Of a DNA stretch of 64,000 nucleotides, positions 1 through 13,800 are shown one piece after another. Under the pieces are notes generated by a model that was not told the DNA's origin, searched no databases, and saw nothing but the letters and a program-made list of their open reading frames with translations. The stretch's first letter is position 1, and the number at the start of each line of letters is the position of its first letter. The position numbers and the translations under genes were made by a program. The DNA is from Apostichopus japonicus. Its lineage: Eukaryota; Echinodermata; Holothuroidea; Aspidochirotida; Stichopodidae. The stretch is taken from NCBI RefSeq assembly GCF_037975245.1, contig NC_092565.1:4277499-4341498 (forward strand), given 5' to 3'.

Positions 1-3000
1 CTACTCAATGGAAAATGGAAAACGTTGCCGTTCAGATAACACTGAGCTAGCATAAAATATAATCTACAGATTTTATTTTGACGCATGTGTGTTATAAGTT
101 AACGCACGTTACACAAATTACAGTACATTGTTCACTTGGAGGTTTGTTTTTAAGCGACTAATTTGCCTCCAAAAACATTTATTTTGCAATATTATTATGA
201 TTATGCATACCCTACTGACTATAATGTACCTTAAATTTGCATTTATGCTTTTGGCCATATATAATTTTGATCAAGTCATGAATCTTTTTACATGTGTCTC
301 TGCATTCCATTTTCGAAAAACCAAATGAGGATACAACGCTGTTTCCACGACCGAATTTGCAAACTATTGACATCCACATTGACAATCCGACATGTACGTC
401 GAAATTTAGTAGTCCCAAAAGTCATGATGTCAGCTGCATGCCTCATTTTTATCATTTCTGATGTGATATTGGTGCAGACAAAAAGCAAAAGATTGTTGTT
501 GGGTTTTTTGGGGGGTTTATTTTAATTTATTTTGGATACAACTTATCTTCCTTTAAGAGTCTGTACACAAAACTGGTCAGTACACAAAACTGAGTTCTGA
601 GTTAAAAGTTAAAACTGTTACAAAAGTTAAAAAAGCTAAAAAGTTAAAACTGAGTTAAAAGAGTTCTGTACATAAAACTGGTCAGATTGTCACAAATTCA
701 CTGCAAATTGCCAACTTACAGGAATAAGAACTGGTAACAGATAATGTGACAGATATATGACACATATAGTGAAAGAAAACATTTCATAGCGCATGTTCAA
801 ACACTCCTGCCTCATATTCATATTTCATACTAGTTCTTCGGATGTTGAAAGGTAAATCATTACAGGGCGATAACCTTGTTCTAAATCCAGCAAATAGAAC
901 ACAGCATGCCATCTGCAACGGCCTCACATGACACATATATGAATATTCTTCAAAGGCTTACCTTTCCCTCTCTAATGCAAAACTCACTTTTCCTCCTCGA
1001 ATGTGAGACACTTTGAATATATCTGCTCACCTGTCAATGTACTTTGAATTTAAGACTTCGTCAAAATGTCAGAAAACAATCCCAAACTTCTCCAAATTTC
1101 AAATTGAAAAAAGACAAAATTCTCCGCAATAAAACAGGACATGCAATTTTCATTGCCAGAGGTATGCAGTAAATATTACAACGACGACGTCAAATTTTTT
1201 GACACACTCGGCCGCCGTCCCCTCCAATGCATGCCATTATGAACAGTGTTATGCAGTTAGGTGAGTATAATGTTACAACGTGCTTTATAGATATATATGT
1301 GTGTGCGTATAATTTGGCTCATGAATGTATCATGTAGCACACGTTCTGTGGACGGACAGGTACTTATGTAAATTAGCACACCATACTTCAACACAGTGCA
1401 GTGACACACAAATAAAGTCTGATTTGGGGAGGCATAAAATGCACATAATGAAACTTGCAGACTGCAACTTTGATTTATCTTGTATCTTTCAGTAAACAAA
1501 GAGACAGTTCGTGCATTAATACAGGGATATATATTCCACTGGTAGACAATATAGCAATTACATAAAGAAGGGGGAGGGAGGGGGATCAACACTGTTAAAT
1601 TGGAAAGCCCATCTCAAATATCTTGTTCCTAACTTGAGATATAATGGTTTGAATAGAACCCATTTTTGATTGGCTAACCACCCGGTTCTTCCCTGAAGTA
1701 GATTACAGAACAGTAGTTGGTCTGTGATGTATATAACTGTCGTCAGAAAAGCTTTACATTCCTAGATTGTAATCTTCTTGTTGAATATTCATATATTCTT
1801 TATACTAAACGCTATGAAGATGTGGTTTTGACAGACAGACGGCAAAAAAATTCTGGCATTTTCATGAAGCGATCAAATTTCAGCCACCTGAATATATATC
1901 CCCTTAAAGATCATCAGTATTTGGGCTCAAAGTTTAGTACATTATAAAAATTACTTAAAAGTTTTCAAAATTACTTTCCTAAGGGTTCTGCTCGCCCAAC
2001 ATATTCCCTGCCAGTGAGATTGTTAAAATTGACAAGTCAATTTCCCAGTGTACCGGGTATATAATTACTGTAAAAGTGGCAGTAAAATTATGCTAGTTGA
2101 AAACTGGAGCATGGTTGACCATTCTTATTATTAGATGATTATTTGACTTCTAGCATATTTTGAGCATACTACTGATGGCTTTTAACTCTTTACAGAGCCC
2201 TGTATGTGCAGTTGGGTGCTTCATGAGTACAACCGTCAGAGAATAACATACCGACTACGCAGCTTATTTTCGCTATGCAAATTGACATGCAAATTATGTT
2301 AATTATTTGTATGGTATTCTTGGTACGAAGAATCTTGCCATTATTATAATAAAACAATTACTATTAATGGTTTCTCTTTCAATAGGACACCTTTGGGATT
2401 TTTGCGTAACGTGCAATGTCCTCTGAATTCAAAGAGGCTTTGCGGGAAATACTAAAAAGGGAGGATGCGGGGGGGAGGGGGAGTGGGGGGAATATAAGGA
2501 AATACCATCTGATTTAGCTAATAGTAAGGAATATTGGGCTACAATGGGATATAATCCATTTATAAGTAGTTTTAGAAACTTTTATTATTAATTTTAGTAT
2601 GTTCTTCAATGAATCTATATAAGTTAAAATGTCACAAAGCCTGTAATCACAGACTTATCCTTCCTTTCATTCTATCATGATTGGTAGAGCTTCAGTACTA
2701 GACTATATATAGCTAGATGACATGAACAACTCATCTAAAATTTAAAGTATAAAAGTTACACCCAACACCTTCCCTGAGTCCTGAGTCACATCTCACCAGT
2801 ACAAAGTCCTCCTTTTGTGAAATATATGGCTTTGGAAGCTTAAAAGCTTCTTCTTTACGTTTTTCTTTTTTGCTATAGAATGATCTTTCAATCTAACATC
2901 TATGTGTAACAAAATTGCAGATAAATGGTTTTTACATGCTATAAAGAAAATTCAATTCAGTTGCCATGGTGATGTCACACACTGTTGGTGTCTGCGCTGC

Positions 3001-4480
3001 AATGACTGCAGACCACAATTGCTTTGTGTTCAAGTGGTTATGAAGGCGATCAAACTAATTGAGCTATAAAGTCATTGGAGAAGGCCTGGGCCTCTATTTA
3101 TAATACTATTTATCCATTTTACCTATTTTCTACAACCTTAGGGTGAGTACTCTCAACAGTTTCATCAGATTGAAAATACGTATGCGCTATCTGAATGAAA
3201 ATTTTCTTGCCCACTTTTGATCACATTTTATTTTTTAAGAAATGTAACCCACTTACTTCTAGTTGTCAAATCTGCCACTTGTATACATGTGAATAATCAT
3301 AATACTTTCTGTATCGATGAATGAATTTGACACGGTCATATTTTCCGCTTGCATGACTGCCACGATGACACCACACGCTATGACTGTCTGCTTTTCACAG
3401 AACGACCACCCACTGACTGACACTGTACTTGCAAGTGTCATACCTATTGTAATCAACTTTATTACTCATGAATATTTGCACATTTCAAAGAGTCCAAGAA
3501 TTTCTGTGCTTCTTTTTGTTTCATCAGGATTACGTAGTTTTTGCTTTTAAGGTTTATTTGACTTTAGAAGGTTACGGATTGCTGGAAAGAGTTAGCAATT
3601 GGTTGCAATATACCTCCAGAAGTCTGTTTGATATAGATGCAGGTAGTATTATATATTTATCATAGATGAAGTGTAATATACAGTAGTATGTCCCTACATA
3701 TCTGTATGCATTTCCTACATATGGGCATTAAAGTTGTAAATTTACAGACATAGCAAACCCTACATGTTATATCTGTACAGTTCATTACACATTTCTACCA
3801 ATTACCTTACTAGTTTGCAGGCATACAGAACAACTTGCCCAATACATACTGTATGTTTGCCTATTAAGCAATACTATACTTCACTGAGTCACATGCTGTA
3901 CATGTTATTCTTACTGACACACAAGCAGACCTGTACATAATCTTGTATAGTACTTAGATTCAGGTATGTCACCAATATTGTATTTTCTGCTTCAACTTTA
4001 CTTGTCAGTCACCATGGGACAATGGTGGCATACAGTTCTGAAACTCAATAAAACTTACTGATACCTTCTGTACAACCTTTGAAGACTTAAAACTAGGGGA
4101 AGCATATGATGCTTCTTCCATCCAGCTCTGGTAACAGAAAATTGAACCTTCTTTGCCCCCTACATATGTTCCATGATGTGCACATACTTGTACCGTTGAG
4201 ATTTTGTTCCCCTGCCCCTGCCCAAATGGTCTGCTTACCATGCAATTGCCCCCTCACACTACTCTTGGAATTCTGGTGCCACCACTGCTTTAAACTGCAG
4301 TAACTGCAGTTAACACTCTACTTGAACTTTGAAGTTGAAGACTGGACATAGCCTAGAGGCCTAGGCTAATCATTGAAGTTGAATCATAATTATGCCTCCC
4401 CATGTGTAGTGCCTAGATGTAAGCTACAATATGACTTGACAGAACAGGAACACCTTACACCACAAGTAAACATAGGAGGC
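1..4480. other. intergenic stretch, no gene recognised
   Basis: No open frame here has recognisable domains or convincing splice sites. The stretch is AT-rich. It holds an imperfect direct repeat at 557-685, a G-rich run near 2461-2492 and scattered short simple repeats. Short open frames on both strands fit chance. Confidence 0.6.
557..685. repeat. imperfect direct repeat with AGTTAAAA filler
   Basis: A roughly 24 base segment containing CTGTACACAAAACTGGTCAG at 557-580 recurs with small changes at 661-685. Between the copies the sequence repeats AGTTAAAA-like units. It looks like local slippage or duplication; no gene is involved. Confidence 0.6.
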
Positions 4481-4486
4481 TGAGGC

Positions 4487-4780
4487 TTACCTGACTGGTA
4501 CGACTTAACGTTATAATGGCAGCCAATGGTGGTACTGGCACACTAACAGTAACAGTTGCAACTATAACTAGTAGTATAACACTGACCTGTCCATCCTAAC
4601 TTAGGCTCCATTAATATGGCATTATTATCGCTAAACAAATCACATGAAACTTACAATTTAGAAAGTGTTCCTGCAAAAGCAGTTGCATTTCTCCAGTGAC
4701 GAGTAACTTCCTTGACCTCCCGAGTGTAAAAGTAGTACTTGCAGAGCCACTTGTACAGCCTTTGCACTTTATTCCGTCTG
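4487..4780 (-). other. candidate first exon(s) of an unidentified minus-strand gene
   Basis: On the minus strand, 4780 to 4655 is a 41-codon open stretch rich in Lys, Arg, Tyr and Trp. It ends at a strong donor (GTAAGT, 4654 downwards) and is preceded by a possible acceptor at 4781-4782. A second good donor (CAG|GTAAGC) lies near 4491. No family was recognised and no downstream exon was found, so this may be chance or the 5' end of a gene running off the left edge. Confidence 0.2.
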
Positions 4781-5379
4781 CTAGGCCCACTACGTATTAG
4801 GAGTGTGTTTACATCAAAACCCCGACAGCGCGCTATCAGGAAACGTGAACCTTAGCACTATCCTTGGACTACATGTAACAGTAAACAGTACGGCACAGCT
4901 GTTAGTGAACGCAATGTAATTATAGAGAGCTCGTTATCGATCTGCAGACAGGTCTACGTGAAAGTGAGAGCGAAAAGAGATGGCGCTACGTGTCAAAGCA
5001 AGCCAGAGCCGTATATAGAGAAATATCAGGCTCTGAAGAAGGCATCAAATTCCACTTGTGAATCTACCCTAAACTACACTTACATATTGCTTTAAAGATC
5101 ATGTTAAAGGATGAAACAAATTTTAGCAGAATTGTTTTAGTCTTGCTGTGTCTTAGATCCCAGATAAACGACAAATTTGAGGGCTTGTAACATGGAAGTC
5201 GGTGATTTGCTTTCCAAAGTGTGCGTTTGTGTGTGTTTGTGGAGCAGGGGAAGGGGGACGAGGGTAGTGGGTATATATTACTACATTTCTATCTTCAGTG
5301 GACTTTTTTTTAAATTGTGGCTTTTTAAGATGAAATTTCAACAGGAAAACTTTCAAGTTTTAGCTTTTCATTTTGACCA

Positions 5380-5403
5380 TTGGGGAGGGTGGGGGGGAGG
5401 TGG
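5380..5403 (+). repeat. G-rich tract
   Basis: Several runs of three or more G occur within about 24 bases, so a G-quadruplex is possible. Similar 8-15 base G or C runs recur across the window, for example near 8101, 8950, 9073, 11810, 23030, 37840 and 43690. Confidence 0.6.
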
Positions 5404-5451
5404 AATTTAAAAAAAAGAGCGATGTACATTATTGCTTGTGTGGGGACACAG

Positions 5452-5572
<121 letters not shown>

Positions 5573-6338
5573 CTTAAATATTTTCCCATCGCTTGCTGTT
5601 ATGTACATTGTAGCATTACGAGGCCTTCTTTATAGAGGGGGTCAGAAATTCCCCCACACCCCCCCGACCCATACACCCTTCACACACTCCACTTCATAAA
5701 GTGACGTTAAGAAATTAGTGCACATCTAGTTGTGTACGTCTCATCTATTTATTTACAAAACTCATTTTTTGTACAAACATTTATTTTACATATTTCCAGT
5801 ACAGTGAAATAGATTTGACATTTTCTTCAAACTATTTTTGTGTCATGAACAAGTCACTTTAAAAGTCTTGTCCCATTATGACAATTGTTGGTGACAATTA
5901 TTTTAGTTTTCAGAAGTAGGCTTAATAAATTGTCTTAACATCCTGTAGTGGAGATGGTTTCAATATGATGTTCAGCCTCGTTAGCAGTTATATTCTGTTT
6001 ACCTTTTACCTCTCTCACATGACATACTGAAGAATAAATTTCAACAAAGCTGGAAGTTTAAGGTACTTAGAACCAAAGATTGAAAATATATTACGCAAAA
6101 TTACAAAAGAAATGTTTATTATATTAACTTAAATTATTTGGCACATAGAGTAAGACTAGCAGTACTTATTCATTTGTTTATATGGAATCTCTGAAACGTT
6201 GAAAATGATTCTCTTTAAGCATTTTATTTTACTGCGAACATTTTCATGTCTTTCAGTAAATATTCAACAACAACAAAATGTGTACCAAAATATGTCATAA
6301 TATCGTCTAAAACAGAACGAAACGATTGGCTATGATCC
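5573..6338. other. intergenic stretch, nothing recognised
   Basis: AT-rich sequence between the microsatellite and the MITE. A C-rich patch lies at 5650-5690. No gene, RNA or clear repeat was found. Confidence 0.6.
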
Positions 6339-6613
6339 CCCAGCAAATACAAAACGTTATCATAACATTTTTAAAAGAGCCTCTAAAATATGTTTTTATA
6401 ACGTTAAATGTGGTGTTATAAAAACGTCGGCATAACGTTTTTATGGGATATTTATGTTATATTAATGTTATTTTAATGTTTTAATGAAAAATGTTTTGAA
6501 ATAATAGCCTGAAAACGTTTTCGTGACATATTTATTACACCACAAATAACATTATCAAAACAAAAAACGAAACGTTTTAATAACGTTTTAAAAACGTTTT
6601 TGTGTTTGCTGGG
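6339..6613. mobile_element. MITE with CCCAGCAAA termini and AACGTT-rich body
   Basis: The left end begins CCCAGCAAATACAAAACGTT. The right end is its near-perfect reverse complement, ending TTTGTGTTTGCTGGG, so the terminal inverted repeats are about 20 bp. The 275 bp body is full of AACGTT, ATAACG and AAAACG motifs in both directions and has no coding capacity. TGAT lies at or within two bases of both ends and may be the target duplication. This is a non-autonomous DNA transposon; the superfamily was not assigned. Confidence 0.75.
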
Positions 6614-7645
6614 TGATATAACCTACACCTCTTCCCTCTCAACCCCCTCACCAATTACTTCACCAATCGCATCTGCGCCCCTACCTCCCCCACGCACACC
6701 CACCCCCACCCCATTTACACTACCGTCTCAAAAAGAAGTCAGTATACCGTTTATAGCTCCATGGGTATACCAACTACCTAAAGAATCCTGTCAGATGGTG
6801 GTTTTCATAGCCAAAGATGTGTTGTTTATTTATAGAATTAGAGGGCGATATATCTTATTATTGTTCAGAGCCCACTGGCGTCGATGCCGATTTATAGAAT
6901 CGCTTTGTGCAAGTATAGGGAGATATTTCTAATACCCAGTCCATGGACTAAATCATCAATGCTGCTCTCAAATATGATAGACAGTGCAATAATGGCCTGC
7001 AGTCTCCTAGAATACTTCCTCATTTAGACAGTTAATCGACACTCCTCGATATCCGGGGAATAACTTGGAAAGTCAAAACCTTTATACGATAAAGCTGTCA
7101 AAATTTCCAACAATTGTATAGAGTACTACATATTTGGGTACAATACTGATAACCTTTAACCTCTAGTATAAATAGCTACATAAAAGCTGTCCCACCTATA
7201 TGTGCAGTCTCCAGTTCATATTTGTCTCGTTTTTATAGGCCGTACTCGAAAAACGAGTATAGTTTAAGTCACAGCAGAGGCTCACAAAATGCTATAAAAA
7301 TGTTTAAAATCGTCACAACTTAATAATCAAACTAAACAATTATTTTTACAGTTACGGCAAAAGTATTTCCCCCTAAGTTAGCGCTTCCGTTGTCTCACAG
7401 AAACTCTCCCGAGTCCCTTGGAATAATACGTGGAGGGTCAGATCCTTACATAAAGTATATACTTTTGAAAAGTTAGAGCAGTTTTAAAGCAGACTTAAGT
7501 CTGGAGACTTGTAAATCCTCTATGATCTTTAAGTCATGATATAGACAGTAAACATATATATAAAATTTTGTAACAAGAAGAAAATACAATAGGATAAACA
7601 TTAAACACAGCCATTGTGACGTCATCAATTGCTACCAAAAATTGA
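6614..7645 (-). other. probable 3'UTR and downstream flank of the Not gene
   Basis: This lies directly downstream of the Not stop codon on the minus strand. A canonical AATAAA (TTTATT on the plus strand) near 6827-6832 would give a 3'UTR of about 0.8 kb. No other gene was seen. Confidence 0.35.
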
Positions 7646-7894
7646 TCACTGTTTCGAAATATCCTGTTCGTCAGAATCATCGATACTGTCTATTGGTTTG
7701 TTTAGTGTCACGTCAGAGGTCGCTAAGTTCCTCTTTCTTTTGATTTCGTCAGGAGTTATCCTGCGTCTCTGACTAAGGCCTAGTTTTTTCCTAATTTCGT
7801 CCCTTCTAGATCGGTAGTCAGCAAGTTTTGCCTGGTTCTTCTCGTGACTTTCCTTCCGCCATTTGATTCGACGGTTTTGAAACCAAACTTTGAC
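7646..7894 (-). CDS. Not: Not coding exon 3: homeodomain helix 3 and C-terminal tail
   Basis: Begins after an acceptor (TTTCAG) at 7895-7896 with VKVWFQNRRIKWRK, the DNA-recognition helix, and runs through a long basic region to an acidic end and a stop. 249 nt. The intron falls between homeodomain positions 44 and 45, a frequent homeobox intron position. Confidence 0.93.
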   Translation of the reverse strand, partial: VKVWFQNRRIKWRKESHEKNQAKLADYRSRRDEIRKKLGLSQRRRITPDEIKRKRNLATSDVTLNKPIDSIDDSDEQDISKQ

Positions 7895-10800
7895 CTGAAA
7901 TGAGATAATTAGAAACAAAATGGAATTGATACTCTTTTATGTATTATTAATTTTTTTTATAGAAGACTTAAATGTCAACCTAGCAATCTCTTCAACCAGA
8001 GATGATACTCAGACTTTTACCAGAACTGGTAATACGAAACAAAGCATACATTGTTCTGTATGAATTATATGCAGAACCACACCCCAACCGCCACATGCTC
8101 CCCCCCCCCCCCTCACCTCTCTAAAAATAGCAGTTGCATTCGAGAACCAGAGGCACATGTCACTCTGATGTATAAGAGTTCAAGTCAGAAAATGATCTCA
8201 AACCTCAACGACAAAAGTAATCTTCTATGTATTCCGTACCAGCCACTCCAGTTTAGAAAGGGTTCTTCTTCAACAATTCCTTACCATTTTTTTAGTTTCT
8301 AACATAGGACCTTTTTTAACTAACAAAATTGCCCTTTCTGGTAAAAACAAACAACAGAGTATACCTTCTAATTACAAATGTAGAGGAAGTGTTACCTTAC
8401 TTTTCATTAATTAAAAGAAGACAACCGTTCTAATTTATGGACTGGGGAAATATTTCAGGTCTTTCACAAAACTGGGGTAGCATATATACCCATGTGCTCC
8501 CTCACCCGGTTTCACCTCCCCCCCCCATCCCCGAATAGAAGGGTGAATTGCGCTAACAGTTCTGCCTTATTATGGTAATCCCCTGGACTAACCTGTGCCT
8601 CTGATAGTTGTAGCTCGGATGCCAGAACAAGCCTCTCTGTTCCAACCATGTACTGCTGTTCCTCAAATACCTTCTCCAATCGCTGTAGCTGTTCACTCGT
8701 AAAAATAGTTCGGACTCTTTTAGATTTTTCATGTACTGCTGCTGGGTTTAAACTCCAGGCTTCCATGTGTTGAGGTTGATCTGGATCTGAAAATATAGTT
8801 AATAACAAACAGTAAGTGCACAAATTATGTCACGTGGCTTGGAATACAAACTGAAGTCGCCCCATCTCTCTCATTTACGGAATATCATGCCGACGGTCAA
8901 CGACTGGTTCTTCCTAAAATATTTCCTCTTCTCGTAGGAACCCCACGCCTCATGATACTCCCCCCCCCCCCCGTTTCCTTCGCCTCTTAGGTAATTAATA
9001 TGTTATAAGTAAGGGACAAAATAACATTTTCACATGCCGTACAGGTCTTCCCGGACCCCGTGATCAATAAGGTGGGGGGGGGGGGCGGAAAATGCGGAGG
9101 AACCAGGGAAAATACGAGGGATAAAGAAATAACGGATTTTCATTATATGTCTGAAGGATGAATGTGAAGAGGACAAAAAGCCGGAACGAGGTGACAAAAA
9201 TGTTCCCGAAACCCGAACTGGATCTCGATTCCAGTGAGCCACGTCACAATCCTACCCCTTCACGCACACACCCACCTTTGTCCTTGAAAGTAGGTTTCCA
9301 TCGATGTATTACAAAAATTGTATGCCGATTACCATGGCAACGGTTAATCCTGAATTTAGGCCTACTACCACGAGCGTCAATCATGGGGTGGGGGCAGGGG
9401 TACACTGAATTGTGGGGGCACAAAATCATATTAATCCCTTACCCGGGTTTAGTGACTGACTCGTGTAGGCGCTACGCCTGTCAGGTTCATAATGACTCGT
9501 GTATCTCAAACATTTTGCTATGAGATTATAGTGGTTATTAATATTTCATTTATGTTGGAAGATTCAAGTAACGAGAGACAAAGTGAATGTGTTAAGATAC
9601 CAAACATGGCTTTTAAAATGTACTTTTGATACCATATGTGTGCACGATGTTGTTGACATCTGAATAACACAGACGATTTTATTCTTGTGTGCAAAGTTTA
9701 AGAGTGTTTCCGTTTTTTTTTTTTTTTGTTCAAGTTGCAATTTTATTAATCATGATAAAGGGCAGGCCTATAACTTACATCTTAATTTAACTCCAAAAAC
9801 TTGTCAGATGTGACTTTCGTTAAATATATTGATGACGGACATATCAATTCAGGGAACAAACAGAAGCAAACTTGAAGATTTGTAGATGTGATCCCCCCTG
9901 GACCCCGTCGGGGCCTTGCCTTTGGAACCCACCTCGTAAAGGCTTTGCGCCAAGGCTCTCGTCGCTCACAGTCATTCAGTGTTCAGTCATGTATGTCCCC
10001 CATACTTTTCAATTGGGATTGAAAATTTGACGCCCCTGCCTATACTAGAGATTTTTTATTTTATTTTATCCTTTTCCACAATTATGAAACTTGACTTACG
10101 CCATTCATCGCTTGTTGTTTCAATGATGAAACAACAACACCCGTTCTCCTGTATACTATACAGCTTCACTGAGTTATGAAAATATATAGTTACGCTTTTA
10201 ATTGTTGCATAGAATTGATACGTTTAAAGATAAACAACATCGCCTGTCTGTAAATGCTCTCTTCAAGTCAAATCATGCATCCGTCATTTGTAGTGTCATG
10301 CCACCCATGGGACTCCCAATAACAGAAGCAGTATACTAACGATCGATAGAGAAAACAACACCATTCCCGTATTTCATTTTCGATTTCCTTTCAAATCTAT
10401 TAAAATCAATTTGTAATCTATGCTCTAATCAAAGAACACCTTTACACACAAAAAAAGTATTGTTTCACATTATATTGCAGAAGCCGTCTTTTCTAAATGT
10501 TCTACTTTCATGAGTCATGATACGCGCATGTATTCTGTTTTTGGCAAGCGTTGATGCATACACATTCTGACACTGTTCAAGAGCTATTGTGAACAGATAT
10601 ATAGCCTAGGCTCGATATTTAGTGCACAATTATGTATAGGTGCCTATTCCTTAAGCCCTTTTTTCACCGATTGCAAATATTACTGTTAACCACGCGGCGT
10701 AATAATGCGCATTGATTTTGTCGAGTGATAGGTAAACCGTATTACGTCGGCTCAAAACCTTTCATTTAAAAAAAAAGAACCTTGTCAACTGTTTTGACCG

Positions 10801-13800
10801 TTTTGTGCTAATTACTTTGTCTCGCGCGTTGAAAATCCCACATGCTGAGAGTTAGTACTCACAAACCATAAAGCCAACGTGCTCTGCGCTAATAGTGAAT
10901 AGGAACAAAATGTTTGGGTATCGTCCTTTTAATAAGCTCTCTCATAATACTGGCTGCAGTCTGATTGGTCAACAAATAACATAACCGTACGATGTATAGC
11001 TTTTTGTTTTCTAACTGTTGCTTTTAAAATTAATTTCTGTGACAATATTGGAAGTTAAACGAAAATCAATATATGATTATTGTGACGTGAAGCTATGATA
11101 CCGATTTAAAGGTTAGTTCGAATTACATGTCAACAAGATCTCGGGTGGTTTTTCTCTTATCGATGCCGCGGCAAAGAATCTGTTCAGCCTACCTCCCGAA
11201 ATTCACTGATCTGGAAAGCAAAATAACAGCCCAGGATATTTTAATATAAATAACCACACATATGTTACAGCAAGGAGTTACAGTAACCGTAATAAATTTA
11301 GGCCACCGGAAGAAGAAAAATGTAAAAAAAAGTTGAAATAAGTTGAAACTATTAGACCCTTGTAATTCCAGTCCAACGCTTTCTATAACCCTATTGATTT
11401 TTGTTCTAGTAGTCGCCAACGGACTTATTAGTTTTAACAAAGTTATAAGTCCAATCTCGACATTATGGCGCAAATTTTTGTTTTAATTAGGCTATGAGGT
11501 ATAATCTGGTGAAAGTATATATATATATATAATATTATAATTAATAAAGACACGAAAATATAAGAATGACGTCCGAAAATTTGTATCCATGAAAATACAA
11601 GAACGTTAATCGTATAATTCACTAGTTGTTGATGAAATTCCAGTGTGAATCGGTATAAAACTTTATTTTGCTTTAAAGAGAATGTTAGCCATCAGCATGA
11701 GTTCATAGGGCGAAATGTGAAAATCTTTCTGGGATTTCTAGAATTTTAATTCTAGCAAAAGAAACGCCAAATAAAACCCTTTCCACTGCTCCTCTCTTCC
11801 AATGCTTTGGGGGGGGGGGGGGGTGGGGGTAGTAAATTCTTTTATGGTTCTAAAGCAAATTTCTAACTTCCACTAACTGAAGAAATACCGTTTGAGAAGA
11901 TAATAGTTCCTATTTGACATATAGTAAGTTGATAAGTGGATGCTGATTATTCTTTTATACGATAGGCCTACCCTATTAACTAACTAACTAACACACTCGA
12001 TAGTCTTTATATCATACTCTGTAATGAACTGCAGGCCTAACTATTACAAAACAAAGTCACGTCAAAATAGATTGTTATGACGTCATTAGCAGACCCATAT
12101 ACTCCGTCTGAGCTTTTAGCTTTTCTCTTAGAGAAAGAAACTGAACGATTACCAGAAGCTGCCGGGAAACTGAATTAAACAATAAAGATAATGATAATGT
12201 TAACAAAAGGCAAACACCCCTCTAAGTGTACCTTCCTCACACTTGAGGACTTCACACCTGTCTTTTGTGACGTATAAGGTCTATAGGTGCTGAGCCTGTC
12301 AATAATAGGAAGCAGTCTGTCAATGACCAGGGGTTGGTGTTGGTCTCTTAATAGTCTGAATAGGGGGGTATTGAGTATTGTAACCGAGCTAAGCCCAAAT
12401 AAATCGAAGTTTGTGTTTAGTTTCCGTGCTAATTGATAGCTGTAATGACACCCCACCTGAAATACCTTTCTCCTTCAAAAGAGGAAAGGTCCCCACCTGT
12501 ATTTCTCATTCTATCTTACTCCCTCAATAACAGGTTAGGGTCTTAAACAAAAATCTCCAAGAATCAGCGGAAAGTGGTTCGACTATTTACTTGAAGTGCT
12601 TTTCTCACCCACTTCAGTCTAATTGAAATTAAACATCTTATCGATGCCTGGAGAAGGAGAAATAGACAGAAGCTTAGCAGAGATGTTCTTTTGAAAACCA
12701 TTTGAAGAAAGGATTAAAACTAATCTCTTTTGATATTTCGTTAGGGGGTGAAAACCGGTCCCTACAAGACGAGAAGTAGGGTTATTAGTAATAGGCCATC
12801 CTCGGGTTATTATTTACTTCCTAATTGTGGAATAATGGGCAAGGTTTAACGAGAGAACTTAATCATGTACTTTGTATGCACACCTGTTTGGCACTATGTT
12901 ATACAGCTAGATTCTTGAATGCGTACCTGAGATAAATCGCAATTTGCAGCATGACCCCCGTTTTATTGTGTGCGTATAAACAACTGTAGCCTGAATTAAT
13001 ATAGTGTGAAGCGGGAGAAGAGCTGATGGGAGGAGAGGGGAGGTGAAGGAGGTCTTGAGAAACCATAAGTGGTATATACTTCCACACATTTTTCATAATA
13101 TAAAAACGTGTAATATTCAAGAAATTACGTTATTATTATTGCTGCAGATATGTTTGTATTTTTGTATTTTTTTTTATACAAGAAACTTTTGAATTTAGGT
13201 GAAAAAAAAAGTTAGACCGAGAGTGCTAAAAGGTACATAGAGGTTCCTTTTGGCACCAAATAGAGGGACAGTGGAGCCGGGAAGGGAGAGGGGTGGGAGG
13301 TTGTGCAAAACGTCAAAAGTGTCCCTTTCATAATCTTATAATGAAAAGTACGATACCCTTTACCATTTTGGAAAATGTAAAAACATTTTACTGAAAATGT
13401 GCCGTTTTGTTGGGAAAAACATCAATTTTAATACTGAAATTTTTGGTACAGAAAGCACAGAGTGTCCATTTTGTTGGCAGCTTGAATCCTTCAATTCAAA
13501 TCAAAGTCACATGTCCCACCGTCCTTCGAATATTGAGCAAGATGTGGTCTCAAAGATTGATTGCTACCCCTCCCACACCCCTCCTACCCCTCCACTCCAT
13601 AACGATGGGTCATACAACAGTATGGAGTACCTACCTTTGACGTCATCGCGTGATGGTCTTACATTCAGGCCGTAACTTCTCATCATCTCATCTTTAAACC
13701 GAGGAGCATCATGGGCCGCTCCATGAACAGGATAGCCCGTACCATCTGTTGCCTGACCGTGCACGTCCTTAATGAAGTTGAAGTTAGCAAACGGCCTCGT

